Below are positions 8,643 to 17,594 of a DNA stretch of 64,000 nucleotides, in pieces. Each line of letters opens with the position of its first letter. The stretch's first letter is position 1. A model generated the notes under the pieces. It worked only from the letters and a program-made list of their open reading frames with translations. It searched no databases and was not told the DNA's origin. The position numbers and the translations under genes are program-made. This DNA is from Hoeflea sp. (GTDB taxonomy: Bacteria > Pseudomonadota > Alphaproteobacteria > Rhizobiales > Rhizobiaceae): contig JAHRFE010000027.1 of assembly GCA_019084245.1 (NCBI GenBank), forward strand, positions 186,001-250,000, read 5' to 3'.

Positions 8643-9059
8643 TCAGGCTCGGCTCTTCTTGTCATGCATCCTGCTCTGCCCGCGCTTTCGGGTGCCAAGT
8701 TCCTCCCGCAGGATCGACAGGTTGCGCAGGTTGGCCTTGAAGCCGACATCGAAAATATCGCCGATCACGGGGACCGAGCCAATGACGTAATCAATGCCCG
8801 TATTGGCAATCATGCGGGCGAGATGCCGCTTGCCCAGGCCCATTTTGTGCCCGCGCCAGATGATCCAGGCGGACGGCGCCGCCATCAACGTGTCGCCGAT
8901 GCCTGGAACCAGTCCGATGATGGAGTCAAATCCGAACCGGATCGTCGTGCCGGGCAGGCGAAAGCGGCTGTCGAGCATTTTGGCCAACCGGTCCAGCTGC
9001 GCCAGTTCTCGTTCTATGAGGAGACTGTCTTGGTCAAGGGTCGGCGTAGCGTCTGACAT
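8643..9059 (-). CDS. DUF4112 domain-containing membrane protein
   Basis: Small protein of 138 residues matching the DUF4112 family: FGFDSIIGLVPGIGD at about residues 43-57, a helix ending APSAWIIWRGHKMG, and YVIGSVPVIGDIFDVGFKAN near 90-109. The paired (L/V)P(G/V)IGD motifs are the family hallmark. Function unknown; it probably associates with the inner membrane. The gene stands alone, convergent with the PQQ dehydrogenase and divergent from the fad operon. The C-terminus is strongly basic. The start at 9059 is the only one preserving the N-terminal helix. Confidence 0.85.
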   Translation of the reverse strand: MSDATPTLDQDSLLIERELAQLDRLAKMLDSRFRLPGTTIRFGFDSIIGLVPGIGDTLMAAPSAWIIWRGHKMGLGKRHLARMIANTGIDYVIGSVPVIGDIFDVGFKANLRNLSILREELGTRKRGQSRMHDKKSRA

Positions 9060-9132
9060 GTTGCATCAACCGCCGGCCCCGCTTTTTGTTCCTTTGAATT
9101 CACCGCCTGGCTCGTAGGAAACACCTTTAAGC

Positions 9133-9157
9133 GGAACAAAAGCCCAAGGGAGACGTT
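9133..9157 (+). promoter_or_regulatory. EcfG-type promoter upstream of the fad operon
   Basis: GGAAC (9133-9137), a 16-bp spacer and CGTT (9154-9157) match the EcfG consensus exactly, on the strand of fadE. The predicted leader is about 180 bases, longer than at the other three sites, so a second, closer promoter is possible. Confidence 0.55.
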
Positions 9158-9339
9158 AACCTGACTCAAAGTCTGGGTCAGGCGCAGGCATTGCCGCCAT
9201 GGGAAAACAGCGAATAGCTGGCGCTTTCCAAACGAGCATTTGCGACAGCAGTGCGGCGAACACTGTCCGATACCGCGTTGCAGGGGGGTAACCCTGCCGG
9301 CCTTTCGGACGTCAAAACCGAACAGCAGGAGCACCCCCT

Positions 9340-11583
9340 ATGTCCATCCGAACTTTCCGACGCGACACGCTCACGCGGCCAATTTTCAAATGGGCGCGCA
9401 CACAGCTTCCGAGCCTGTCCGAAACCGAACGCGACGCGATCGATGCGGGCGAAGTCTGGTGGGACGCTGAACTGTTCAGCGGCAATCCTGACTGGGCGAA
9501 GCTGCTTGACGTCAAGCCGGCATCGCTCTCCGAAAAGGAACAGGCTTTCCTGGATGGCCCGTGCGAAGAACTGTGCTCCATGCTCAATGACTGGGAGATC
9601 ACCCGCGCCGGTGACCTCCCGGAGCCTGTCTGGGACTTCATGAGGTCCGGCCGCTTCTTTGGCATGATCATCCCCGAAAAATACGGCGGGCTCGGGTTCT
9701 CCCATTTCGCCCATTCGGAAGTCATCCGGCGCATTTCCACCTGTTCGGTCACGGCCGGCGTCACCGTCATGGTGCCCAATTCGCTGGGCCCGGGCGAGTT
9801 GCTGATGCAGTTCGGCACCGATGAGCAGCGGGACTACTGGTTGCCGCGGCTCGCCGAAGGTGAGGAAATACCGGCTTTCGCCCTGACCAGTGAAGATGCG
9901 GGCTCAGATGCATCGGCCATGCGCGATTCAGGCGTCGTCTGCAAAGGCCAGTGGAAAGGCAAGGAGACCCTGGGGCTCCGCCTCAACTGGTCCAAGCGCT
10001 ACATCACGCTCGGGCCGGTCTCCACCGTGCTGGGCCTTGCCTTCAAGTTGAAGGACCCCGACGGACTTCTCGGCAACACGGAAGCGGAAGGAATCACCTG
10101 CGCGCTGATCCCGACCGATGTGCCGGGAGTCAGCATCGGACGTCGGCACATCCCTTGCGGCCAGGTATTCCAGAACGGTCCGAATTCCGGCAAGGACGTG
10201 TTCGTGCCGCTTGATCACATCATCGGTGGTCCGGATTTTGCAGGCAAGGGCTGGATGATGCTGATGAGCGCGCTCGCCGCCGGGCGCGGAGTTTCGTTGC
10301 CCTCGCTGTCCTGCGCCGCGGCGTCGACATCGGCCCACGCCACCGGCGCCTATGCCCGCATCCGCGAGCAGTTCGGCATTCCGGTTGGCAAGTTCGAAGG
10401 CGTGCAGAGCCATCTCGGCCGCCTCGCCGCCAATGCCTATACGCTGGATTCCGCCCGGAAATTGACCTGCGCCGGCCTCGACCAAGGCCGCAAGCTTGCG
10501 GTCATTTCAGCCATCATGAAATCGAACGCCACCTACCGCATGCGACAGGCGGTCGATGACGCCATGGATATCCATGCGGGCAAGACCGTGATTGATGGGC
10601 CGAACAATTACCTTGGCAATTTTCACAAATCCGTACCCGTCGGCATCACCGTCGAGGGCGCCAATATCCTGACGCGCAACATGATCATCTTCGGCCAAGG
10701 CGCGATCCGCTGCCATCCCCACCTGCTCGATGAGATCCTGGCGCTCGACAAGTCCGACGACAAAGAGGCGCTCGATGCCTTCGACAAGGCCTTCTGGGCC
10801 CATGTCGGCCATTCGCTGAAGACCTTCTTCCGCGCCGCGGGCAGGGCCTGGACCGGCGGCGCCTTCGCCCCGGCGCCCACGCATGGCGGCTCGGCCGCGG
10901 CGAGCATCTATCGCCGGATGGGACGGTATGCCGCGGCCTTTGCGCTGGTTTCCGATTTTGCGCTGCTCACCCTTGGCGGATCGCTCAAGCGCAAGGAGAT
11001 GCTCTCGGCCCGGCTCGGCGACGTGTTGTCCGAGCTCTATCTGCTTTCCGCGGTGATGAAGCGCTGGCATGACGATGGGCACAAGGCCGCCGACTTCCCG
11101 CTGGTCGAATGGGCCGCGGAGGACTCGCTTGCCAAGATGGCCCGGGGCCTTGACGAAGTGCTGGCCAATCTGCCGAACCGCGCGGCGGCATTCTTCCTGC
11201 GCGCGGTGACGCTGCCCGGCGGGTCGCATCGCGGGCCGTCGGACGATCTGACACGCGAGTGCGCCGAGCTTCTGCTCACGCCGTCGCCCACACGCGACCG
11301 GCTGACCAAGGGCGTCCGTGCCGTCAGCGGAGACGGGGCCCTGAAGACGCTCGAAGAGGCGTTCGCGCTTGTCGTCGAGACCGAGCCGCTGCGCCGCAAG
11401 CTGCGTGACGCGAAGCTTTCCGTTGATTCAGCCGTCGCCAATGGCACGCTCACCAGCGAGCAGGCCGGTCTCCTGCGCAAGGCCGAGGCCCTGGTCGCCG
11501 AGGTGGTTGCGGTCGATGATTTCGATCCTGCCGAGATCCTGCGCGACGAATTCATCGATGAACCAAGGGAGGCCGCCCAATGA
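9340..11583 (+). CDS. fadE: Acyl-CoA dehydrogenase, FadE type
   Basis: FAD-dependent first step of fatty-acid beta-oxidation, making trans-2-enoyl-CoA. The 747 residues fit the large FadE class rather than the ~380-residue ACADs. The N-terminal half has the acyl-CoA dehydrogenase core: EKYGGLGFSHFAHSEVIRRI near residue 110, the ALTSEDAGSDAS block near 185, and VEGANILTRNMIIFGQGAIR near 440. The C-terminal third (from about residue 500) is the FadE-specific extension (DUF1974). AGGAG lies 8 bases before the ATG. The last four bases ATGA overlap the thiolase start, so translation is coupled. First gene of a four-gene beta-oxidation operon. Confidence 0.92.
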   Translation: MSIRTFRRDTLTRPIFKWARTQLPSLSETERDAIDAGEVWWDAELFSGNPDWAKLLDVKPASLSEKEQAFLDGPCEELCSMLNDWEITRAGDLPEPVWDFMRSGRFFGMIIPEKYGGLGFSHFAHSEVIRRISTCSVTAGVTVMVPNSLGPGELLMQFGTDEQRDYWLPRLAEGEEIPAFALTSEDAGSDASAMRDSGVVCKGQWKGKETLGLRLNWSKRYITLGPVSTVLGLAFKLKDPDGLLGNTEAEGITCALIPTDVPGVSIGRRHIPCGQVFQNGPNSGKDVFVPLDHIIGGPDFAGKGWMMLMSALAAGRGVSLPSLSCAAASTSAHATGAYARIREQFGIPVGKFEGVQSHLGRLAANAYTLDSARKLTCAGLDQGRKLAVISAIMKSNATYRMRQAVDDAMDIHAGKTVIDGPNNYLGNFHKSVPVGITVEGANILTRNMIIFGQGAIRCHPHLLDEILALDKSDDKEALDAFDKAFWAHVGHSLKTFFRAAGRAWTGGAFAPAPTHGGSAAASIYRRMGRYAAAFALVSDFALLTLGGSLKRKEMLSARLGDVLSELYLLSAVMKRWHDDGHKAADFPLVEWAAEDSLAKMARGLDEVLANLPNRAAAFFLRAVTLPGGSHRGPSDDLTRECAELLLTPSPTRDRLTKGVRAVSGDGALKTLEEAFALVVETEPLRRKLRDAKLSVDSAVANGTLTSEQAGLLRKAEALVAEVVAVDDFDPAEILRDEFIDEPREAAQ

Positions 11584-12869
11584 GCGACCATCGGCCGGTC
11601 TATATCGTCGACGGCGCACGCACGCCGTTCCTCAAGGTGCGCGGCGGGCCTGGTCCGTTCACGCCGGTAGATCTTGCCGTGCAATGCGGACGGCCGCTGC
11701 TTGCCCGCCAGCCGCTGGCGCGCAATGCCTTTGATCTGGTGATCCTGGGCTGCGTCAACGTCATTGCCGACGAGATGAACCCGGCGCGCGTCGCGGCCCT
11801 TCGCCTCGGCATGGGCGAGGACACGGTTGCCTTCACCGTGCAGATCAATTGCGGCTCCGGCATGCAATCGATCGACACCGCCTACCGCTACATCCGCGAC
11901 GGTTCCGCCAACCTGGTGCTCGCCGGTGGCGCGGAGGCGCTCAGCCATGCGCCCTTGGTGCTGCGCAAGGGCGCCGTCGAATGGTATGCAGGCATGGCGC
12001 GCGCCAAGGGGTCGATTGAGCGCGTGTCGATGATGACCGACGTCAAGGCCGATTTCTTCAAGCCGGTGATCGGGCTCGAGCGCGGCCTGACCGACCCGAT
12101 CACCGATCTCAACATGGGCCAGACCGCCGAGATCCTGGCGCATCGTTTCGATATCAGCCGGGAGAAGGCCGATCGCTATGCGATGGAAAGCCATCACCGG
12201 CTGGCAAACGCCCAGGAACAGGGCTGGCTCGATGGCGAGGTGGAGCCGGCCTTCGACCGGGATGGCACGGCTTACGACAAGGATGACGGCGTTCGGCCCG
12301 ACAGCAGCATGGAGAGCCTCGCCAAGCTGTCGCCGGCCTTTGAAAAACCCTACGGCAAGGTGACACCGGGCAATTCTTCCCAGATCACCGATGGCGCATC
12401 CTGGCTGATTCTTGCGAGCGAGGACGCGGTCAAGCAGCACGGTCTCAAGCCATTGGCGGTCATTCGCGACAGCCAGTGGTCGGCGCTCGATCCCTCGGTG
12501 ATGGGCCTCGGCCCGGTTCTGTGTTCGACCGAGATGATGACACGCAACGCCCTGACGCGGGAGCAGATCGACCTGTGGGAGATCAACGAGGCCTTTGCCG
12601 CCCAGGTTCTCGCCTGTCTTGCCGCCTGGGAGGACGAGACGTTCTGCCGCGAAGTGCTGGATCTGCCGGAAGCCTTCGGGGCGATAAACCGCGACAGCCT
12701 CAATGTCGATGGCGGCGCGGTCGCCCTCGGCCACCCCGTCGGAACCAGCGGCAACCGGATCGTGTTGCACCTTGTTCAGGCGATGTCCCGGCTCGGCAAA
12801 AAACGCGGCATCGCCACCGAATGTATCGGCGGCGGCCTGGGCGGCGCCATGCTTGTGGAGATGACATAA
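11580..12869 (+). CDS. 3-ketoacyl-CoA thiolase / acetyl-CoA C-acyltransferase (FadA/FadI type)
   Basis: Final, thiolytic step of beta-oxidation; 429 residues, typical of the long FadI-like class. The nucleophilic Cys lies in QINCGSGMQSID (about Cys91). The active-site loops NEAFA, GHPVGTSGNR and the C-terminal CIGGGLGGAM with the second cysteine are all present. It starts inside the fadE stop (ATGA) and its own stop TAA shares a base with the next ATG (TAATG). This packing with fadE and fadJ indicates one polycistronic message and probably a thiolase/FadJ complex. Confidence 0.93.
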   Translation: MSDHRPVYIVDGARTPFLKVRGGPGPFTPVDLAVQCGRPLLARQPLARNAFDLVILGCVNVIADEMNPARVAALRLGMGEDTVAFTVQINCGSGMQSIDTAYRYIRDGSANLVLAGGAEALSHAPLVLRKGAVEWYAGMARAKGSIERVSMMTDVKADFFKPVIGLERGLTDPITDLNMGQTAEILAHRFDISREKADRYAMESHHRLANAQEQGWLDGEVEPAFDRDGTAYDKDDGVRPDSSMESLAKLSPAFEKPYGKVTPGNSSQITDGASWLILASEDAVKQHGLKPLAVIRDSQWSALDPSVMGLGPVLCSTEMMTRNALTREQIDLWEINEAFAAQVLACLAAWEDETFCREVLDLPEAFGAINRDSLNVDGGAVALGHPVGTSGNRIVLHLVQAMSRLGKKRGIATECIGGGLGGAMLVEMT

Positions 12870-14950
12870 TGACCAAACCTGTCCTGTCCGTCATCGGCGA
12901 GATGAAACTCGAGCTCGGATCCGGCGAGGAGACAGCCTTCGGCAACTGGCGTCTGCGCCAGGACGCCGACCGCATTGCCTGGGCGATCCTTGACGGCAAG
13001 GGCAGCACCAACACGCTGTCCGAAGCCGTGCTCACCGACCTGTCGAAGCTGCTGGACGCGATCGAAAGCCAGCCGCCCAAACTGCTGGTGCTGCGCTCGG
13101 CCAAGCCTGGTGGCTTCGTGGCCGGCGCCGACATCTCCGAATTCCGCGATGCCAAGGACGAAGCCTCCGTAGCCGACCGTCTTCGCGAAGGTCATGGAGT
13201 GATCGACCGGCTTGAAGCGCTTAAATGCCCGACGGTTGCCGTCATCCATGGCTATGCGCTCGGCGGTGGTTTTGAGCTGGCGCTCGCCTGCGACCGCCGG
13301 ATCGCCATCGAAGGCGCCTGGTTCGGTTTTCCGGAGGTCCGGCTCGGCCTGCATCCAGGCCTTGGCGGCACGTTCCGCCTGTCCGAACTGATTGATCCGA
13401 CCGAAGCCATGACCATGATGCTCACCGGCAAGTCGGCGCACACGAAAAAGGCCAGGCAGCTTGGCATCATCGAGGCCGTGGTCGAGGAGCGGCATGTCCG
13501 GGCCGCGGTGCAGGCGCTGCTCGGCAAGGACGACGACGGTTCCAAGCGCGGGCTGAAGGCTGCCATTTTTGACATGGGGCCGGCGCGCAAGCTCGCCGCC
13601 AACCGGATGCGATCGCAGACCGAGGCCAAGGCACCGCAGGAGCACTATCCCGCGCCGCATGCCCTGATCGATCTCTGGGAAACCCACGGCGGCGACCGCG
13701 ACGCCATGCAGGAAGCCGAGATCAAGTCCTTCGCCCGGCTTCTGATGAGCGATACGGCGCAGAACCTGATCCGTGTCTTCTTCCTGCGCGAGGCGCTGAA
13801 GAAGAACGGTGTCGGCAAGAGTGGCATCGAAACCGTCCATGTCGTCGGGGCAGGGACCATGGGCGCCGAGATCGCCGCCTGGTGCGCGATCAAGGGATTG
13901 CGGGTGACGATCAGCGATATCAAGCTCGAGCCGCTGGCAAAGGCCGTCAAGGACGCGGCGAGCACCGCCCGCGACGCGCATCTGTCGGATATCGAAATCC
14001 GCGACGCGCTTGATCGGATGATGCCGGATCCAAGGGAATATGGTCTGGCCAATGCCGACCTGATCATCGAGGCGGCGCCGGAGAAGCCGGAACTCAAGCG
14101 GGACCTGCTTACCTCGATCGAGGCGCGCGCCCGCAAGGACGCGATCATCGCCACCAACACATCCAGTCTCGAACTGGACGGGCTCGCCGCGGTGATGAAG
14201 AAATCGGGCCGCTTTGCCGGCCTGCATTTCTTCAACCCGGTCTCCAAGCTCGACCTCGTCGAGGTGGTCTCGCACGACAAGGCGACCAGGAAGACCCTGT
14301 CCCAGCTCAATGCATTCGTCACCGCGATCGGCCATCTGCCCGCGCCTGTCAAGTCCTATCCGGGCTTCCTCGTCAACCGGGTGCTCACGCCCTACCTGCT
14401 CGAAGCGGCGCTGATGGTTGATGAAGGCATCGACCCGGTGCAGATCGACCGCGCCGCCGAAGAGTTCGGCATGCCGATGGGGCCGCTCGAAGTTGCCGAC
14501 AGGGTGGGCCTCGATATCTGCCTGCACGTCGCCGACAGCCTGCGCGACAATCTCGACACGCCGATCCCCGACGTGCCTGACTGGATGGCCAAGCGGATGG
14601 AGAGCGGACGTCTCGGCGTCAAGTCAGGCGAAGGTATCTATGCCTGGGAAGACGGCAAGCCGAAGAAGGGCAAGGGCGGCAATCATCCGCTTCCGAAGGA
14701 CGCTCAGGATCGGCTCATTCTTCCCATGCTGAATGCAGCAGTCGAATGCCTGCGCAAGGATGTTGTCGCGGACGCCGACACGCTCGACGCGGCGATGATC
14801 TTCGCCACCGGGTTCGCGCCGTTCCGCGGCGGTCCGATGCACTATGCGCGCCAGCGCGGCATCAACGATGTCGTCAGCGCCCTCATGGAGCTGGCGGAAA
14901 GCCATGGCCCCCGCTTTGCCCCGGATCTAGGCTGGAAAGATCTTGGCTGA
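12869..14950 (+). CDS. fadJ: Bifunctional enoyl-CoA hydratase / 3-hydroxyacyl-CoA dehydrogenase (FadB/FadJ)
   Basis: Middle two steps of beta-oxidation in one 693-residue polypeptide. The N-terminal crotonase domain (1-260) shows GGFVAGADISEF, ALGGGFELALACD and a PEVRLGLHPGLGGT active-site region. The NAD-binding domain starts at VHVVGAGTMGAEIA near residue 323, with the HFFNPVSKLDLVEVV block and a C-terminal 3HCDH domain (FPGFLVNR-like YPGFLVNRVL). The ATG at 12869 overlaps the thiolase stop by one base. The open frame upstream of it is a shadow of the thiolase gene. The missing partner of the pathway in this window is an acyl-CoA synthetase (fadD). Confidence 0.93.
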   Translation: MTKPVLSVIGEMKLELGSGEETAFGNWRLRQDADRIAWAILDGKGSTNTLSEAVLTDLSKLLDAIESQPPKLLVLRSAKPGGFVAGADISEFRDAKDEASVADRLREGHGVIDRLEALKCPTVAVIHGYALGGGFELALACDRRIAIEGAWFGFPEVRLGLHPGLGGTFRLSELIDPTEAMTMMLTGKSAHTKKARQLGIIEAVVEERHVRAAVQALLGKDDDGSKRGLKAAIFDMGPARKLAANRMRSQTEAKAPQEHYPAPHALIDLWETHGGDRDAMQEAEIKSFARLLMSDTAQNLIRVFFLREALKKNGVGKSGIETVHVVGAGTMGAEIAAWCAIKGLRVTISDIKLEPLAKAVKDAASTARDAHLSDIEIRDALDRMMPDPREYGLANADLIIEAAPEKPELKRDLLTSIEARARKDAIIATNTSSLELDGLAAVMKKSGRFAGLHFFNPVSKLDLVEVVSHDKATRKTLSQLNAFVTAIGHLPAPVKSYPGFLVNRVLTPYLLEAALMVDEGIDPVQIDRAAEEFGMPMGPLEVADRVGLDICLHVADSLRDNLDTPIPDVPDWMAKRMESGRLGVKSGEGIYAWEDGKPKKGKGGNHPLPKDAQDRLILPMLNAAVECLRKDVVADADTLDAAMIFATGFAPFRGGPMHYARQRGINDVVSALMELAESHGPRFAPDLGWKDLG

Positions 14951-16799
14951 GGCGGAGGCAGCATTGTCGACCGACGCGGAAGACCTGGCCCGCCGGATTA
15001 TCGAGCAGACCGGCGGCGAGATCCGGCTGGCGCTTCCGCTCGGTCTTGGCAAGGCCAATGGCATCGTCAACGCGCTGACGCGGGCGGCATGTGATGATCC
15101 GGCGATCAACCTGACCATCCTGACCGCATTGACGCTGCAGCGGCCGGAGCCGCATTCCGACCTGGAGAAGCGGTTTCTCGAACCCGCGCAAGACCGGCTT
15201 TTCGGCCGCTACCAACCGCTGCTTTACGCGGAGATGATCGAAAAGGGCACGCTTCCTGCCAATATCGAGGTCCGCGAGTTCTTCTTCCAGGCCGGGCAGT
15301 GGCTTGGAAACACCTATGCGCAGCGCCATCATATCTCGGCCAACTACACCCATGCGCTGGCCTGTCTGCTGGATTTCAGGCCGAATGTCGTGGCACAACT
15401 GGTCGCGCGGGCAGCCGACGGCCGCGTGAGCCTGAGCTGCAACACCGACATCACCGTCGATCTGCTCAAAGCCAGGCGCGAGGGCCGCGCCGACTTCATC
15501 TTCTCGGTCGAGATCAACGACAATCTGCCCTTCATGGATGGCCCGGCCGTGGTCACCGCGGGAGAGATCGACATGGTTCATGAGCCAAGGACCTCGTTCG
15601 ACCTGTTCTCCGTCGTGCGCCGGCCGGTGAGCCTCAAGGATCTGGCCAGCGGTCTTCATGTCTCGCAGCTGATTGTTGACGGTGGAACGCTCCAGATCGG
15701 CATCGGATCGATCGGCGATGCGATTGCGCAATCCCTGTTGCTGCGCCACCGCCGGAATGGTGACTACCTGCCACTCATCTCGGCAAATCCGTTTTCGGAT
15801 GCTGCGCTTGAATCCCATCACGAGCCGTTCGAGCCGGGTCTCTACGCTGTCACCGAAATGCTGGTGGGCGGCATTCTCGAATTGTTCGAAGGCGGCGTCA
15901 TCCGCAGGGAAGTCGACGGGGTTGCGATCCATGCCGGCTTCTTTCTGGAGTGCCGGGATTTTTATCAGAAACTGCGAGACATGCCTGCCGAGCGGCGGGC
16001 CAAAATCGCCATGATGCCGGTCTCCTTCACCAACTCGCTTTATGCTGAGGAAGCTGAGAAACGCGCGGCGCGGCGCGATGCCCGTTTTGTCAACAATGCG
16101 ATGATCGTCACCTGTCTCGGCGCAGTGGTCTCGGACGGGGTGGAGAACGGCCAGGTCGTCAGCGGTGTCGGCGGTCAGTTCAATTTCGTCGAGCAGGCGA
16201 CCGCGCTCCATGACGGCCGCTCGATCATCACGTTGAACGCGACGCGGGAAAGCGACGGCAAGACGGTGTCCAACATCCGCTGGGACTATCCGCATGAAAC
16301 GGTGCCGCGCCATTACCGCGATATCGTGGTGACCGAATATGGCGTGGCGGATCTGCGCGGCAAGACCGACGAGGCGTGCATTGCTGCAATGCTCTCGATT
16401 GCCGACAGCCGCTTCCAGGCCGGACTTCTTGACCAGGCGAAAAAGGCCGGCAAGATCAGATCCGACTACGAGATCGCAGATACCGACCGCGCCAAAACGC
16501 CTGAACGTCTGCAGGCCTGGCTCGGCGCCGCACGGCAAGACGGTCTGTTGCCGCAGTTTCCCTTCGGCACCGATTTCACAGAGACCGAACAGCGTCTCCT
16601 GCCGGCGCTCGCCATCCTGAAACAGGCCTCCAAGTCCTGGCCGGCGCTTGCGCGAATCTTTGCCCGCGGCCTGTCCGCGCCGCCCGATGAAGCGGGCCTT
16701 GAAAGATTGGGGCTGCTCCAGTGTTCGACATGGAAGGAGCGGGTGATGCGCTATCTCGTGGTCGGGGCAATGGCGCAAAATGCGGATCGTCCCTCATAG
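14943..16799 (+). CDS. Acetyl-CoA hydrolase/transferase family protein
   Basis: CoA-transferase-fold protein of 618 residues that would cleave or exchange the CoA of short acyl-CoAs. Seen features: an N-terminal class I CoA-transferase-like half (ALPLGLGKANGIVNAL, then QTGIG-like LQIGIGSIGDAIAQ near residue 260) and a C-terminal AcetylCoA_hyd_C half (VSGVGGQFNFVEQA, VVTEYGVADLRGKT). It begins with TTG at 14943, inside the fadJ gene, with GGAAAGA as ribosome site; the 8-base overlap argues for coupling. Its place at the end of a beta-oxidation operon suggests it recycles CoA or handles the acetyl-CoA product. The true substrate is not readable. Confidence 0.85.
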   Translation: MAEAEAALSTDAEDLARRIIEQTGGEIRLALPLGLGKANGIVNALTRAACDDPAINLTILTALTLQRPEPHSDLEKRFLEPAQDRLFGRYQPLLYAEMIEKGTLPANIEVREFFFQAGQWLGNTYAQRHHISANYTHALACLLDFRPNVVAQLVARAADGRVSLSCNTDITVDLLKARREGRADFIFSVEINDNLPFMDGPAVVTAGEIDMVHEPRTSFDLFSVVRRPVSLKDLASGLHVSQLIVDGGTLQIGIGSIGDAIAQSLLLRHRRNGDYLPLISANPFSDAALESHHEPFEPGLYAVTEMLVGGILELFEGGVIRREVDGVAIHAGFFLECRDFYQKLRDMPAERRAKIAMMPVSFTNSLYAEEAEKRAARRDARFVNNAMIVTCLGAVVSDGVENGQVVSGVGGQFNFVEQATALHDGRSIITLNATRESDGKTVSNIRWDYPHETVPRHYRDIVVTEYGVADLRGKTDEACIAAMLSIADSRFQAGLLDQAKKAGKIRSDYEIADTDRAKTPERLQAWLGAARQDGLLPQFPFGTDFTETEQRLLPALAILKQASKSWPALARIFARGLSAPPDEAGLERLGLLQCSTWKERVMRYLVVGAMAQNADRPS

Positions 16800-17229
16800 A
16801 TGTGCGGACTTCCTGGAGTGACGTCATGAGTCCACTGCGCCACCAAAAAGCAGTTCAATACGAACAATGTCATTTGTTTATCAACAAGTGCTAATGCGTT
16901 TGACTTGGCGTCAGAAAAGTAATTATAGGGAAAATCAAAATGATACTCCAATTTATTCGAAAAATACTGTGTGAAATATGATTAATAATACAGTAAAAAA
17001 TAGTACAATTTATGATTGAAGGAATTAGAAATGTAATATCGACGAGACATAAGCCGTGTAAACGGATCAATACGCGCCGGGGTAATGTACGCGATTATTC
17101 ATATATGACAATTAACGCATTCTTATTTCTATGAAACATACCCTTGCTGTACCACGAAGATTGCCGGGCGGAGACTGCGGCATGGGCGAGGGACAGTCCT
17201 TCCCCCATGCCTCAATGAGGAGAGACACC
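16800..17229. other. A+T-rich intergenic region
   Basis: About 430 bases after the fad operon with no gene. The stretch 16840-17130 is strikingly A+T-rich for this genome (runs such as AAAATAGTACAATTTATG near 16995). I see no transposase fragment or tRNA in it. It probably contains promoter DNA for the downstream small frame and c-di-GMP gene, and may be laterally acquired or curved DNA. Confidence 0.5.
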
Positions 17230-17451
17230 ATGAAGCAGGATGGTATGCCTGAACTCGAAAACGCGGAAACGCGCGGAACTGGCGGATTGGTCGATCTGCA
17301 CCTGGCAGCTCTTGGATCACGCCTCGCGCTGCTCAAGAGCCGTTCCGGCCTGACGCTTGGCTCTTTTGATCCTCAAGCCGCCCGGCAACTTTGTTCCGCC
17401 TCCCATGCCCCGCGGGTGGCAAGCAGAAGCAGGTGGAGCATCTGGCACTGA
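17230..17451 (+). CDS. Small hypothetical protein
   Basis: A 73-residue frame beginning MKQDGMPELENAE, preceded at a good distance by GAGGAGAG, a strong ribosome site. The N-terminal half contains a plausible amphipathic helix (LVDLHLAALGSRLALLKSR); the C-terminal half is Arg/Ser-rich and looks random, as if the frame ran past a lost stop. I do not recognise it. It lies 143 bases before the GGDEF-EAL gene and could be a leader peptide, a small regulator or the stump of a decayed gene. Confidence 0.3.
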   Translation: MKQDGMPELENAETRGTGGLVDLHLAALGSRLALLKSRSGLTLGSFDPQAARQLCSASHAPRVASRSRWSIWH

Positions 17452-17594
17452 TCGCGCCCGGCGCGTTCGACAAGCAACCGACAGCCTCCGGATCGGCAAA
17501 GCCGATGCGAAACCGGGCCCCGTCCGCAAGCGGCCGCGGCCGGAAGTGGCCGTCCATGTCACAGCTCTCCACTGAAAGAAGAAGGGAAGGCTCG

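Noticed and set aside
9068-9092. Reverse-strand GGAAC-N16-GGTT before the DUF4112 gene
   Set aside because: One mismatch in the -10 element, and it lies so close to the start codon that the transcript would be practically leaderless.
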